DNA of 56,583 nucleotides from assembly GCA_947260025.1 (NCBI GenBank), contig CAMYON010000005.1:1-56583 (forward strand), read 5' to 3'. Source of the DNA: an uncultured Gammaproteobacteria bacterium. GTDB taxonomy: Bacteria > Pseudomonadota > Gammaproteobacteria > GCA-001735895. The notes under the pieces were generated by a model. The model was not told the DNA's origin. It was given only the letters and a program-made list of their open reading frames with translations, and ran no database searches. Shown one piece after another: positions 49,851-56,583 of the stretch. Position 1 is the first letter of the stretch; every line of letters begins with the position of its first letter. The translations under genes were made by a program, and so were the position numbers.

Positions 49851-52800
49851 TCAGCCTCCCGCGCGCTCGATAAACGCCAGTTCTTCCTCTTCGACTTCGC
49901 GGATGCCGAGATCTTCCATGATGGCGTAGGCGGCCGGCAACACCAGCAGCAGTAAAAAGGTCGATGAAATCATACCGAATACGACGCTCGCCACCAGCGG
50001 TATCAATACCTGTGCCTGCAGGCTGGTTTCCGACAGCAGCGGCAGCATGCCGGCAATGGTGGTGACCGAGGTCAGAAAGATCGCTCGGAAACGATCGCGC
50101 ACCGCCTGCCCCGCCGCGTCGTGCAACACCATGCCCTCGAGGCTGCGGCGCTTGACGAACTCGACCAGCAGAATCGAATCGTTGACGACGATGCCCGCCA
50201 GCGAGACGAAACCGATCATGCTCGGCATGGTGATGTCGAGGCCCATCAGTTTGTGTCCCCAGACCACCCCGATCAGCGCCAGCGGAATATTCATCAACAC
50301 CACCAGCGGTTCCCGGTAGTTGCGAAACTGGAAGGCCAGCAGGAAATAAACCCCGAAAATGCCGAGCGCAAAACCGGTCAATATCGACTGGTTGGTTTCC
50401 CGGCTGTTCTTAACTTCGCCCTCGAGGCTGATGAACATGCCGGGATAACGCTGTTGCAAATCGCTTAAAAAACGCTCGCGGGTATCGCCGATGATTTCGT
50501 TGGTGTTGGCGATATCGGCATCGATATCGCCCGAAATGGTGACAGTGCGCTGATGGTTGATGCGTAAGATGCGAGAAAATTCGCGCTTTTCGGTGACGCT
50601 TGCGATCGCGCTGAGCGGAATATCGACGCCCTGGTTATTGAACAGGCTAAGCTGCTCGAAATCGCTCAGTGCCCGGTCGCGATCGGTATCGAGCCTTACG
50701 TTGATTTCGTAAGCTTCGCGGCCGCGGTATACCTCGTCGACCTTGATACCCTGGTAGGCAGCGCGCAGCTGCTGCGCCAGTTGCTGCGCATTGAGACCCG
50801 AGACCAGCGAGCCTGGCAGCAAGCTGACGGTGAACTGGGGTTTGCCCAGCCGCAGGTCATCCATGACGTTGGAAACGCCGGGATAGCCATAGAGCCAGGT
50901 TTGCAATTCCCAGGATGCATTCGACAATTGTTGCAGGTCGTCATGCTGTAGACGAATCGAGATCGCCTGCCCGGCCGGTCCGAGCACCGGCTCCTTGAAC
51001 TGTACCGAGACGGCATCGGCAATCGACCCGGTGGTTTCGAGCCACAGGCGTCGCAGTTGGTTCAGCGAAGTGTTGCGCCGCTCCGAATCGAGCAAATCCA
51101 GGCTGATGGTCGCGAGATGCGCCCCTACTTCCCCGGCGTCCGCATTATGACTGTAGAAAACCTGGATATGCCGGATCAGCTCGCCCTCGTCTTCCGGAGG
51201 CAACTGTCGCTCGGCCTCGCGCAGGCTGGCGATTAGTCGGGACACCACCGCTTCGGTGCGGTCGAAAGGCGTGCCCTGGGGCATGATGATACGCGCCTCG
51301 AGCACGTTGCCCTCGAGATCGGGGAACGCCTTGAACTTGATCAGACCTGCAGGAAACAGGCTGATGGTAATGACGAACAGGCCGATGGCAGTCCCCAGCG
51401 TCAGGTAACGGTAGCGGATCGCCAGATCGGCAAAGTCACCGACGCAGGCACGCAGCGCCTCGAATTTCTGCTCGAAGCGATGACGCCAGTTCGGCTTTTG
51501 CTCGGCGGCATGACGCTGCAGCGAGTGCACCAGGTGATGCGGCAGAATCAGGAAGGCTTCCACCAGGCTGATGGTCAGTACCGACAGCAGCACTACCGGC
51601 AACACGCCCAGGACCTGCCCCATATCGCCTTTCAGCAACAGCAGGCTGCCGAACAGCATCGCCGAGGTCGCAAATGACGACAGCACTCCGCGACCGACCT
51701 TTTCGATGCCGTCCACCGCCGCCTGCAGCGGCGGCTTACCGGAGCGATGCTCGTTTTCGATGCTTTCGGAGATGACGATGGCATCGTCCATCAGGATGCC
51801 GATCGCCATCAGCAGCGCGACCATTGAAATCATGTTGATGGTAATGCCGAACAGGCTCATCAGCATCAGTCCGCCGATAAAGGATATCGGCAAGCCGAGC
51901 GCGACCCAGAAGGTATAACGCCAGCTGAAGAACAAAAAAAGCGCCAGCGTTGCCAGCAACAGTCCCTGCAGGCCATTGCGGGTCAGGAGCTGCAGTCGAT
52001 CCTTGACGATAGATGCCGAATCTTGCGTGATTACCAGTCGCGTCGATTGCGGCAGCCTGGCGTTTTCGGTATCGACGAAATCCTGCACCGCGTTGTAGAC
52101 GGTCAAGGTATCGTCACCGGTGTTTTTCTTGACCTGCAGCAATGCCGCCGGCCGGCCGTCGAGCTCGACGCGCACCTCTTCGTCGGTAAATTCATCGACG
52201 ATGGTGGCGATATCGCCGAGCCGCAGGCGCCCGCCCTTGTCGTCGTTGAGCACCACCAGGTCGGCAAGTTCGTCGACGCTGCGGCGCTCGTTCTCGACCC
52301 GGATCTGGTAGGAGCGCAGGTCGGCCTCGAGAATACCGGCAGGCAAATCAACCGCCTGCTGCTGGACCAGGCTGGCGATATCCTGAACACTGAGCCGATA
52401 GCGACGCAGGGTTTCGGCCTTGACGCGCACGCTCAATTCATGCGTCGAGAACCCGCTGACATCGACCATGGGCACCTCGGGCAGGGCCAGCAGGCGATCG
52501 CGATAATACTCGGCCAGCGCCTTCAGCTCCGACGGTGACATCTCCGCGCTAATCGCGACGCTGACCACCGCCGAGGTGCGGCCCAGCTCGTCGATCAACG
52601 GCTCTTCCGCATCGCTCGGGAAGTCGGTAATGCTATCGACCGCGGAATTGACGTCGTCGATGAACTGCTGCAGGTTCCCGACTTCCTGCATGTCGAGCAC
52701 CATGATGCCGACGTTGTCACGCGCCTCGCAGCTGCGCTCCTCGAGAAAGCTGATACCGTCGGTGGCGTCTTCGAGCCGGTTACAGATGCCTTCCTCGACC

Positions 52801-52967
52801 TCGGAGGCGCCCGCCCCGGGGTAATTGACCGTGACCTGTACCTTGTAGAGCTCGATCTCGGGAAAGGTTTCCTTGTTCAGACCGGGCAGCGCCGTGATGC
52901 CGAGCACCACGATAATGAACATCAGGATGTTTGCAACCGTCGGGTGGGCCGCAAAATAGCGCATCAT
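49851..52967 (-). CDS. RND efflux permease (AcrB/HAE-1-like)
   Basis: This 1038-residue inner-membrane proton antiporter has twelve membrane helices and two large periplasmic loops. It begins MMRYFAAHPTVANILMFIIVVLGITALPGLNKETFPEIEL, includes VTVNYPGAGASEVEEGICNRLEDA, and keeps the helix-4 acidic motif in MAIGILMDDAIVISESIENE that relays protons. The HPTVANILM start places it in an uncharacterised marine-type branch rather than with classical AcrB, so its substrates are unknown. It overlaps the adaptor gene by 4 bp. No TolC-like outer-membrane partner lies beside it. Confidence 0.94.
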   Translation of the reverse strand: MMRYFAAHPTVANILMFIIVVLGITALPGLNKETFPEIELYKVQVTVNYPGAGASEVEEGICNRLEDATDGISFLEERSCEARDNVGIMVLDMQEVGNLQQFIDDVNSAVDSITDFPSDAEEPLIDELGRTSAVVSVAISAEMSPSELKALAEYYRDRLLALPEVPMVDVSGFSTHELSVRVKAETLRRYRLSVQDIASLVQQQAVDLPAGILEADLRSYQIRVENERRSVDELADLVVLNDDKGGRLRLGDIATIVDEFTDEEVRVELDGRPAALLQVKKNTGDDTLTVYNAVQDFVDTENARLPQSTRLVITQDSASIVKDRLQLLTRNGLQGLLLATLALFLFFSWRYTFWVALGLPISFIGGLMLMSLFGITINMISMVALLMAIGILMDDAIVISESIENEHRSGKPPLQAAVDGIEKVGRGVLSSFATSAMLFGSLLLLKGDMGQVLGVLPVVLLSVLTISLVEAFLILPHHLVHSLQRHAAEQKPNWRHRFEQKFEALRACVGDFADLAIRYRYLTLGTAIGLFVITISLFPAGLIKFKAFPDLEGNVLEARIIMPQGTPFDRTEAVVSRLIASLREAERQLPPEDEGELIRHIQVFYSHNADAGEVGAHLATISLDLLDSERRNTSLNQLRRLWLETTGSIADAVSVQFKEPVLGPAGQAISIRLQHDDLQQLSNASWELQTWLYGYPGVSNVMDDLRLGKPQFTVSLLPGSLVSGLNAQQLAQQLRAAYQGIKVDEVYRGREAYEINVRLDTDRDRALSDFEQLSLFNNQGVDIPLSAIASVTEKREFSRILRINHQRTVTISGDIDADIANTNEIIGDTRERFLSDLQQRYPGMFISLEGEVKNSRETNQSILTGFALGIFGVYFLLAFQFRNYREPLVVLMNIPLALIGVVWGHKLMGLDITMPSMIGFVSLAGIVVNDSILLVEFVKRRSLEGMVLHDAAGQAVRDRFRAIFLTSVTTIAGMLPLLSETSLQAQVLIPLVASVVFGMISSTFLLLLVLPAAYAIMEDLGIREVEEEELAFIERAGG

Positions 52968-54340
52968 TGGTCTGCCCCAAGGGCGCGCCGACGCAGGTAA
53001 TCCTCGACTTCGTCAGCCGGATTCACCTGCAGCGGCATCCCCTCGATCACCGGAATCAGGTCGGTGATGATGACTCGCTCACCCGCCGCGAGATCATCGC
53101 CGACAACCACCAGGTCACCCTGCACCAGCTGGACCTCGACCGGCCGGATTTCGAGCCTGTCGTCGACGTCCGCGATATACACCCGCCCCTCGTGCACAGC
53201 CCTGCGGGGAATAACCATCGCCGACCGCTCGGGCGCATACAGGTCGACCGCTGTATACATGCCCTTGAGTAGCGGCGGTCTGCGGCCAGGGATAATTTTC
53301 TCATAGGGATTATCGACGCCGACCACGATGCCAAGCGTCTGACGGGTCGGGTCGATCGATTCACTGATACGCAGTACGCGCGCGTCCCATACCGCCTCCG
53401 GCATGTCGTTGACGAGCCTGACGCTCGCGTCGAGGCCAAGACTCTCGTTGATGCGGCCACCGGTCTGGGTAAACTGTCGCGTTATCGCGGAGTGATTCTC
53501 GAGATGGCTGGTCAGCTTACGCATCGAACCCATCGAAAGTTGTGCGCTGATCTCGACCCCTTTCAGATCAATGGCTTCGAACAGCAGCGAGCCGACCGAC
53601 ACAAACTCGTTCTGGTCGACGCTCACGGCGCCGATTCGCGCATCGAAAGGCAACGTGATTTCGGTACGGCCGAGAATCGTAATGCGGTTCTGAACCTCCT
53701 GTTCGGCGCGCGCGATCTGCGCTGCTATCGATTGCCTGCGACTGGCGTAAGTGTTCAGCCTGCCCTGCAAATCCTCGACCTGCTGGCGCAGCTGGATGAC
53801 TTTCTGCTCTTCGGCGTCGAGGGCCGACTTGGAGATTACCTGTTTCTGGTAAACATCGCGCAGCCGCTCCAGCTCGGCCTCGCCGACCTCGAGATTTTTC
53901 TGCGCCAGCTCGAACGAACGCCGGGTCGATTTTTCCTCCGCCTCGAGCTCGTTGAGCGATGATTGGCTCGCCTTCAAATCTTCCTCGGTTTGCTTTAATG
54001 ACAAGGCGTAGTCTTCGGCTTCGATTCGCACCACCAGCGTGCCCGCCGGAATGGTTTCACCGGATTTCAGGTTGGGATGTACATAGCTTATCTTGCCGCT
54101 CAGCTCGGCCATGCTGTGGAGCGTAATGGCGGGCTCGACATTGCCATAGGCCGTAACCCGGGAACGAAACGGAATCTCCCTGGCGGATATAACATCGACC
54201 GATCGGCTCGGCATCTCGACCGCAACGTGTTCGAGCGGGGTTTTGGACTTGACCAGTATAACGGCGATGACGATAGCCACCGCCAACGCAATGACCATTC
54301 CAAATCCATTCTTCAAGCTGATTTTCATGCTATTCGCCAA
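52964..54340 (-). CDS. RND efflux periplasmic adaptor (membrane fusion protein)
   Basis: This 458-residue adaptor has one N-terminal membrane helix (about 13-31), a lipoyl-like half (PAGTLVVRIEAEDYALSL), a coiled-coil hairpin (about 115-215, from LKQTEEDLKASQSSLNELEAE), and a beta-barrel domain with FDARIGAVSVDQNEFVSVGSLLFEAIDL. It links the RND pump encoded next to it with an outer-membrane channel. The barrel region and spacing are normal for the HlyD/AcrA group. Confidence 0.93.
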   Translation of the reverse strand: MANSMKISLKNGFGMVIALAVAIVIAVILVKSKTPLEHVAVEMPSRSVDVISAREIPFRSRVTAYGNVEPAITLHSMAELSGKISYVHPNLKSGETIPAGTLVVRIEAEDYALSLKQTEEDLKASQSSLNELEAEEKSTRRSFELAQKNLEVGEAELERLRDVYQKQVISKSALDAEEQKVIQLRQQVEDLQGRLNTYASRRQSIAAQIARAEQEVQNRITILGRTEITLPFDARIGAVSVDQNEFVSVGSLLFEAIDLKGVEISAQLSMGSMRKLTSHLENHSAITRQFTQTGGRINESLGLDASVRLVNDMPEAVWDARVLRISESIDPTRQTLGIVVGVDNPYEKIIPGRRPPLLKGMYTAVDLYAPERSAMVIPRRAVHEGRVYIADVDDRLEIRPVEVQLVQGDLVVVGDDLAAGERVIITDLIPVIEGMPLQVNPADEVEDYLRRRALGADQ

Positions 54341-54424
54341 TTCCCGTGAAATTTTCCTGCGCGGCCGTGCAGCGGAATTTTAACGCGCCAGTCGGGGGAC
54401 AGACCACGGTTTTCTGCCTGCAAA

Positions 54425-54450
54425 GTCATCCCCGCTTGCGCGGGGAAGAC
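54425..54450. repeat. REP-like palindrome
   Basis: GTCATCCCCGC-TTGC-GCGGGGAAGAC is an imperfect palindrome with a 7-bp core stem (TCCCCGC/GCGGGGA), of the type of dispersed REP elements in environmental proteobacteria. It sits in the gap between the adaptor gene and the CMD protein gene. Whether it is repeated elsewhere cannot be seen in this window. Confidence 0.5.
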
Positions 54451-54471
54451 ATCGATTATCCAGCAGCAGCC

Positions 54472-54867
54472 TCAGGCCTTGAAGGCGTCGTCGACCTCGA
54501 GCTGCAGCGCGCCGACCAGGCCGTTGGTATGATGGGCCAGGCCGATGATGGCGAGCAATTCACCGTACTGCTCGTCGGTCATGCCCTTGGCGCGCGCGGC
54601 GGCGGTATGCGAATGGATGCAGTACTCGCAGGAATTGGCGACCGAGACCGCGACGTAAATCATCTCCTTGGTCATGGCGTCGATCGCTCCAGCCGCCATC
54701 ACCGTCTTGATCTGCTCCCAGGTGCGGCGCAGTTGCGCCGGGTTGTTCGCGAGCCCCTTCCAGAAATTGTTGATAAAGTCAGTCTGCCTGACTTCCCGGA
54801 TGTCGTCATAGACAGCGCGAACCTCGGGGCTCGCATCTTCGTATTCGATGAGTGCAACGGTGGCCAT
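54472..54867 (-). CDS. Carboxymuconolactone decarboxylase (AhpD-like) family protein
   Basis: This 131-residue all-helical protein has the CMD-family core LANNPAQLRRTWEQIKTVMAAGAIDAMTKEMIYVAVSVANSCEYCIHSHTAAARAKGMTDEQ. The CEYC pair with downstream histidine is the peroxidatic centre of AhpD-type alkylhydroperoxidases, so a peroxide-reducing role is likely. It is monocistronic on the minus strand. Confidence 0.92.
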   Translation of the reverse strand: MATVALIEYEDASPEVRAVYDDIREVRQTDFINNFWKGLANNPAQLRRTWEQIKTVMAAGAIDAMTKEMIYVAVSVANSCEYCIHSHTAAARAKGMTDEQYGELLAIIGLAHHTNGLVGALQLEVDDAFKA

Positions 54868-54889
54868 ATACGTTCTCCCTGGTAAATTA

Positions 54890-54904
54890 GGGGGACAGTA
54901 TACT
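54890..54904 (+). repeat. GGGGACAG repeat, copy 2
   Basis: GGGGGACAGTATACT lies just left of the DUF6498 gene. The matching inverted copy GGTATACTGTCCCC is at 55939-55952, on the other side of that gene, and a third related copy GGGGGACAGACCACG is at 54394-54408. Sequences of this shape often accompany REP-associated tyrosine transposases, though none is seen here. Confidence 0.5.
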
Positions 54905-54922
54905 CATTTTCATTGCCGCGAT

Positions 54923-55825
54923 TTACTTGCCAAAATCGCCAACGGGCGCAGCACGACCGGATTCTTCGAATGGCCGTTCGCCATTTTCCTCGGCAATTTT
55001 CATATCGATAAACTGCTCGATGAGCCGGTACTCGCTCGACCTGCCGACCATGCGCATGATACCGGACAGCATTCTGAATTGAGTGGAGTCCTTCAGCGCC
55101 TGGAAATTCTCGAACCGAATCTTCTTGCCGTTGACCTCGATTTCCGGCTCGGCAAATTGCGCATGCATCTGCTCGAGCTTTTCCGGCGACAGTTCGGGCG
55201 CGCCCGGCGTATCGCCACGGTCGCCCTGTTCGTCCTTGTGCCAGTGATAAACGTCGAACCCGGTTTTTAGAAACACCAGGATCAGCAAACCCAAAACCGG
55301 CTCTTCGAGGGCACCGAGCGCAAAACCGGAAGCCAGTATCGTGATATGCAAAATCACGATGCGCCGATAAGGTGCCACCATTAATGTCCTGACGTTATCG
55401 AAACCGAAGCCGTGCTGCCGGGAATCACGTATCCAGTCGAACAGCTGCAGCAATAGCAGGCAGATCGCCGCCCACAGCAGATGGTTCTGCTGCAGAACCG
55501 GCCAGATGTTGTAGAGCGCCTCGAAAAATCCACGTGAATCGTAGCGACCATCGCCAAACAGCGAGAAAACGAAGCTGCCGTGCCCGAGACAGAACATGCC
55601 GTAATGCAGCGTGAAAAACGGGGCGAAAAAAAGTGGCATGACCAGTTCGATGCCGTGATCGTAGGGGCGAACCAGCATGCGCAGCAGGGTGAAAACCCCG
55701 ATTATCAGGTTTTCCAGCCAGTAAAGGAATATCAGGTCGAAGCTCTGCCAGCCCCAGGCGACGACCCCGTAAAGCGGCAGCGCGTTCAGCGCTATCAGAA
55801 CTGCAATGAAAAATTGCCTGGGCAT
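54923..55825 (-). CDS. DUF6498 integral membrane protein
   Basis: This 300-residue protein has about six membrane helices and a cytoplasmic tail (about 200-300) rich in charged residues. The conserved-looking core is FDLIFLYWLENLIIGVFTLLRML followed by FFAPFFTLHYGMFCLGHGSFVFSLFG, matching the DUF6498 pattern of YWxEN and HYGxFxxxHG. No function is known. It stands alone, bracketed by copies of a short GGGGACAG repeat in inverted orientation. Confidence 0.85.
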   Translation of the reverse strand: MPRQFFIAVLIALNALPLYGVVAWGWQSFDLIFLYWLENLIIGVFTLLRMLVRPYDHGIELVMPLFFAPFFTLHYGMFCLGHGSFVFSLFGDGRYDSRGFFEALYNIWPVLQQNHLLWAAICLLLLQLFDWIRDSRQHGFGFDNVRTLMVAPYRRIVILHITILASGFALGALEEPVLGLLILVFLKTGFDVYHWHKDEQGDRGDTPGAPELSPEKLEQMHAQFAEPEIEVNGKKIRFENFQALKDSTQFRMLSGIMRMVGRSSEYRLIEQFIDMKIAEENGERPFEESGRAAPVGDFGK

Positions 55826-55938
55826 GTGCTCCCCGATGCCGTCGTTAATATTTCTATTTTAGTTGGTTTACGACCTTCGGTTGGAGATTTGTACCGTTTA
55901 GGAAAACCGTCTGACCGCCAATCACTGCAGGATAAACA

Positions 55939-55952
55939 GGTATACTGTCCCC
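55939..55952 (-). repeat. GGGGACAG repeat, inverted copy
   Basis: GGTATACTGTCCCC is the reverse complement of GGGGACAGTATACC and matches the copy at 54890-54904 over 13 bases. It lies 20 bp before the start of the hydrolase gene, so it could affect its leader. Confidence 0.5.
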
Positions 55953-55972
55953 GGATTCAGGGTAAATAACGG

Positions 55973-56583
55973 ATGAATACTGTCTGGAAATTTCTGTTGC
56001 TCGCGGCATGCCTTTATGCCGCCCTGACAGTATTGATTTATTTTTTTCAGTCGAGCCTGATTTACTACCCGAACCTGGCGGGCAGGAACCTGTCCGCGAC
56101 GCCGCAACAAATCGGCCTCGCTTTTGAGGACGTCGAACTGGTAACCGGGGACAAGGTTGGTTTGCACGGCTGGTTCGTTCCGAGTGAAAACGCCCGGGGT
56201 ACCCTGCTCTTTTTTCACGGCAACGCCGGCAACATCTCGCACCGGCTGGACTCGATCGCGATCTTCAATCGGATGAACCTGAACGTTTTCATAATCGACT
56301 ACCGCGGGTACGGTCAAAGCCAGGGACGACCGACAGAAAAAGGCACCTACCGCGATGCCGAGGCCGCGTGGTCCTACCTGACCGTGACACGCGGCATCGA
56401 AGCCAACAGGATTATCGTGTTTGGCCGCTCGCTCGGAGCATCGATCGCCGCCTGGCTTGCCAGCCGCCACACGCCAGCCGCTCTGATCCTCGAATCCAGT
56501 TTCAGTTCGGTGCCATCGATGGCACAGCGGCTGTACCCGGTTTTACCGGTGAAATGGCTGTCGAAATTCGATTACGACACGCG
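55973..56583 (+). CDS. Alpha/beta hydrolase (partial, cut by window end)
   Basis: The first 203 residues are present. An N-terminal membrane helix (about 7-26) anchors an alpha/beta hydrolase domain with the oxyanion loop FFHGNAGN (81-87), IIDYRGYGQSQG, and the nucleophile elbow GRSLG with S153. This is the layout of the Bem46/ABHD13-like membrane-anchored hydrolases. The catalytic Asp and His would lie past the right end. The ATG at 55973 has a GGTAAATAACGG leader without a strong ribosome-binding site. Confidence 0.9.
   Translation, partial: MNTVWKFLLLAACLYAALTVLIYFFQSSLIYYPNLAGRNLSATPQQIGLAFEDVELVTGDKVGLHGWFVPSENARGTLLFFHGNAGNISHRLDSIAIFNRMNLNVFIIDYRGYGQSQGRPTEKGTYRDAEAAWSYLTVTRGIEANRIIVFGRSLGASIAAWLASRHTPAALILESSFSSVPSMAQRLYPVLPVKWLSKFDYDT

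Overview
This 56.6 kb stretch looks like a chromosomal segment of a Gammaproteobacterium. The evidence is glyQ and glyS as separate subunit genes, a glyQ-glyS-gmhB-plsC block, an Mpl/UbiX neighbourhood, and YcgL, UbiK, YicC, YheS, DUF3581 and DUF2058 family proteins, all families centred on this class. Most genes are GC-rich (about 60% by eye) and tightly packed. A membrane-anchored cytochrome c5-like protein, an anaerobically regulated ferredoxin-linked 2-oxoacid oxidoreductase and AmtB/PII suggest a respiratory, probably aquatic, bacterium. I cannot place it to genus. There is no prophage, complete insertion sequence, CRISPR array or rRNA; the only tRNA is tRNA-Arg(CCG).

Layout. 1-6 kb: ycgL, glnK-amtB (ammonium uptake; amtB carries a perfect 66-bp tandem duplication), ubiK, a methionine-rich secreted protein, comM and a cytochrome c. 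6-11 kb: tRNA-Arg, a candidate three-hairpin small RNA with a CU-rich loop, a MocR-type regulator with its operator, yheS, DUF3581 and a small outer-membrane barrel. 11-20.7 kb: plsC, gmhB, glyS, glyQ (minus strand), then mpl, a Ser/Thr kinase fused to a cyclic-nucleotide-binding domain, ubiX, a Lon-N domain protein and a chalcone-isomerase-fold protein (plus strand). 20.7-36.7 kb: hemL, ampG-xthA, pyrE, argB, coaBC, a lipoprotein lodged between coaBC and radC, an EAL phosphodiesterase, yicC, and rph-rdgB-hemW.

36.7-37.1 kb is an AT-rich gap with four consensus DnaA boxes (origin candidate or DnaA-controlled site), followed by type-B L31, an M48/M14 envelope peptidase pair and a small exported protein. 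40.5-45.1 kb is a four-gene 2-oxoacid:ferredoxin oxidoreductase operon behind a perfect FNR/ANR box. Its last gene fuses a GltD-like flavoprotein to a two-cluster ferredoxin. 45.2-47.9 kb is the least ordinary part: a DUF2058 gene with an internal stop codon, then an AT-rich 500-residue protein I cannot assign, then small ORFs. 48-56.6 kb: hemB-aroE, an RND pump with its adaptor, a CMD-family protein, a DUF6498 membrane protein bracketed by copies of a short repeat, and the start of an alpha/beta hydrolase cut by the window edge.

The genes are mainly housekeeping (tetrapyrrole: hemL, hemB, hemW; quinone: ubiX, ubiK; cell-wall recycling: mpl, ampG, M14 amidase). The points most worth a second look are the candidate small RNA, the kinase-cNMP fusion, the DnaA-box cluster, the FNR-controlled oxidoreductase, the lipoprotein insertion between repeats at coaBC/radC, and the unassigned AT-rich gene.
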